A stretch of 6,511 nt of DNA. It comes from an uncultured Clostridia bacterium (lineage in GTDB: Bacteria > Bacillota > Clostridia > Oscillospirales > Ruminococcaceae). Under the pieces are notes generated by a model that did no database searches, was not told the origin of the DNA, and was given only the letters and a program-made list of their open reading frames with translations. Below, one piece after another: positions 6,108 through 6,511 of the stretch; within the stretch, counting starts at the first letter, position 1; each line of letters opens with the position of its first letter. The stretch is from contig CAMGJS010000053.1 of assembly GCA_946056455.1 (NCBI GenBank), positions 1-6,511 of the forward strand, read 5' to 3'. The translations under genes were made by a program, and so were the position numbers.

Positions 6108-6124
6108 ATAAAGACTTTTTGCAA
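6096..6124 (-). promoter_or_regulatory. Candidate sigma-A promoter P1 for the T-box-cysE-cysS operon (TTGCAA, 17, TATAAT)
   Basis: TTGCAA (6124-6119) and a perfect TATAAT (6101-6096) are separated by 17 bases. Transcription would start near 6089, about 17 bases before the 5' strand of T-box stem I, a comfortable leader. It begins only 14 bases after the pgsA stop codon, and I see no intrinsic terminator between them, so read-through from pgsA is also possible. Confidence 0.6.
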
Positions 6125-6138
6125 GACCTTTTTAAAAA

Positions 6139-6511
6139 TTACTTTGCGCTGATATATTTTCTCATCTGCCACAGGTACCGAACGCCCGATATAACGGTGA
6201 GTACCGCAGAAATTCCTATAAGTGCAAAGGAAATATATGCTCCCACAACAAAAAGCTGTTCCGATAAAATTTCCTTTGCCGATACGCAAAGCTGTAAGAA
6301 AAGATAGATATAGACAATAGCTACCATAGTGAACGCAGTTTTAAGTTTGCCCCATATATCAGCAGGAACGACAACTCCCTTTCCTGCGGTGACAAGGCGA
6401 AGTCCCGAAACCATAAATTCTCTTGAAGCAATAATGATAACTGCAACTATTAAAAACAACTGCCACACATTTCCGCCGATTGAAAGAAAAGGAAAGGCGC
6501 TTTCGCTCTTA
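6139..6511 (-). CDS. pgsA: CDP-diacylglycerol-glycerol-3-phosphate 3-phosphatidyltransferase (C-terminal part)
   Basis: PgsA makes phosphatidylglycerophosphate from CDP-diacylglycerol and glycerol 3-phosphate in the cytoplasmic membrane, the committed step to phosphatidylglycerol. Only the last 123 residues are in the window; the frame runs on through the right edge, so the CDP-alcohol phosphatidyltransferase active-site motif is outside. The remaining sequence is characteristic: SREFMVSGLRLV followed by GKGVVVPADIWGKLKT, as in the family's RE-F and GK-K segments. Hydrophobic stretches at about residues 15-28, 63-80 and 90-110 look like three membrane spans. The tail RKYISAK is short and basic. 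A GTG at 6468 is internal, not a start. There is no clear terminator between its stop and the cysE promoter. Confidence 0.9.
   Translation of the reverse strand, partial: KSESAFPFLSIGGNVWQLFLIVAVIIIASREFMVSGLRLVTAGKGVVVPADIWGKLKTAFTMVAIVYIYLFLQLCVSAKEILSEQLFVVGAYISFALIGISAVLTVISGVRYLWQMRKYISAK

Noticed and set aside
6041..6307. 88-codon plus-strand open frame over the promoter region and the pgsA end
   Set aside because: It covers the promoter, part of the T-box leader and antisense pgsA sequence; there is no domain and no evidence of translation.
6139..6468. A complete 109-residue membrane protein starting at GTG 6468
   Set aside because: The frame continues upstream through the window edge with PgsA-like sequence, so this is the C-terminal part of pgsA and the GTG is an internal valine.
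1..6511. A hidden defence, mobile or toxin-antitoxin system
   Set aside because: All coding space is filled by housekeeping-type genes and the only long gap is explained by the T-box. No transposase, integrase, repeat array or small paired ORFs are visible.

Overview
This window reads as a piece of chromosome from a low-to-moderate GC Gram-positive bacterium, most likely an anaerobic member of the Bacillota (class Clostridia). The evidence is the gene content, a cysteine T-box leader ahead of cysE-cysS, a Gram-positive-type MurA, strong AGGAG-like ribosome binding sites, a lipobox-type lipoprotein signal, and sigma-A-like promoters. Every gene I can support lies on the minus strand, so the biology reads from right to left. 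The plus-strand open frames are shadows of these genes.

Right edge to left: (1) 6139-6511 is the C-terminal part of pgsA (phosphatidylglycerophosphate synthase), cut by the window edge. (2) 5831-6124 holds no gene. It contains two overlapping candidate promoters and a complete T-box leader with stem I, a UGC cysteine specifier, a distal GNUG-type loop, a stem III hairpin, the T-box sequence, and a terminator that competes with the antiterminator. (3) cysE (serine O-acetyltransferase) and cysS (cysteinyl-tRNA synthetase) overlap by 4 bases. (4) Two tandem exported cyclophilin-type genes follow after gaps of only 15 and 12 bases. The first is a membrane-anchored copy with a degenerate active site; the second is a lipoprotein with a mostly intact one. 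(5) A roughly 120-base spacer carries a small inverted repeat and an extended -10 promoter. (6) murA follows, best started at a TTG codon. (7) 15 bases later comes a YycJ/WalJ-like metallo-beta-lactamase-fold protein, running off the left edge.

Functionally there are two transcription units. The first would sense uncharged tRNA-Cys and raise both cysteine precursor synthesis (CysE) and cysteine charging (CysS). With no visible terminator or promoter after cysS, it would carry the two cyclophilins along. The second couples the first committed step of peptidoglycan synthesis (MurA) with a YycJ-type hydrolase, a family linked to cell-wall homeostasis in other Bacillota.

I found no mobile element, CRISPR array, tRNA or rRNA, and no clearly undescribed system. 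The points most worth a second look are the pseudoenzyme-like cyclophilin, the placement of the cyclophilins under a cysteine T-box, the nucleotide-level reading of the T-box, and the murA start correction.
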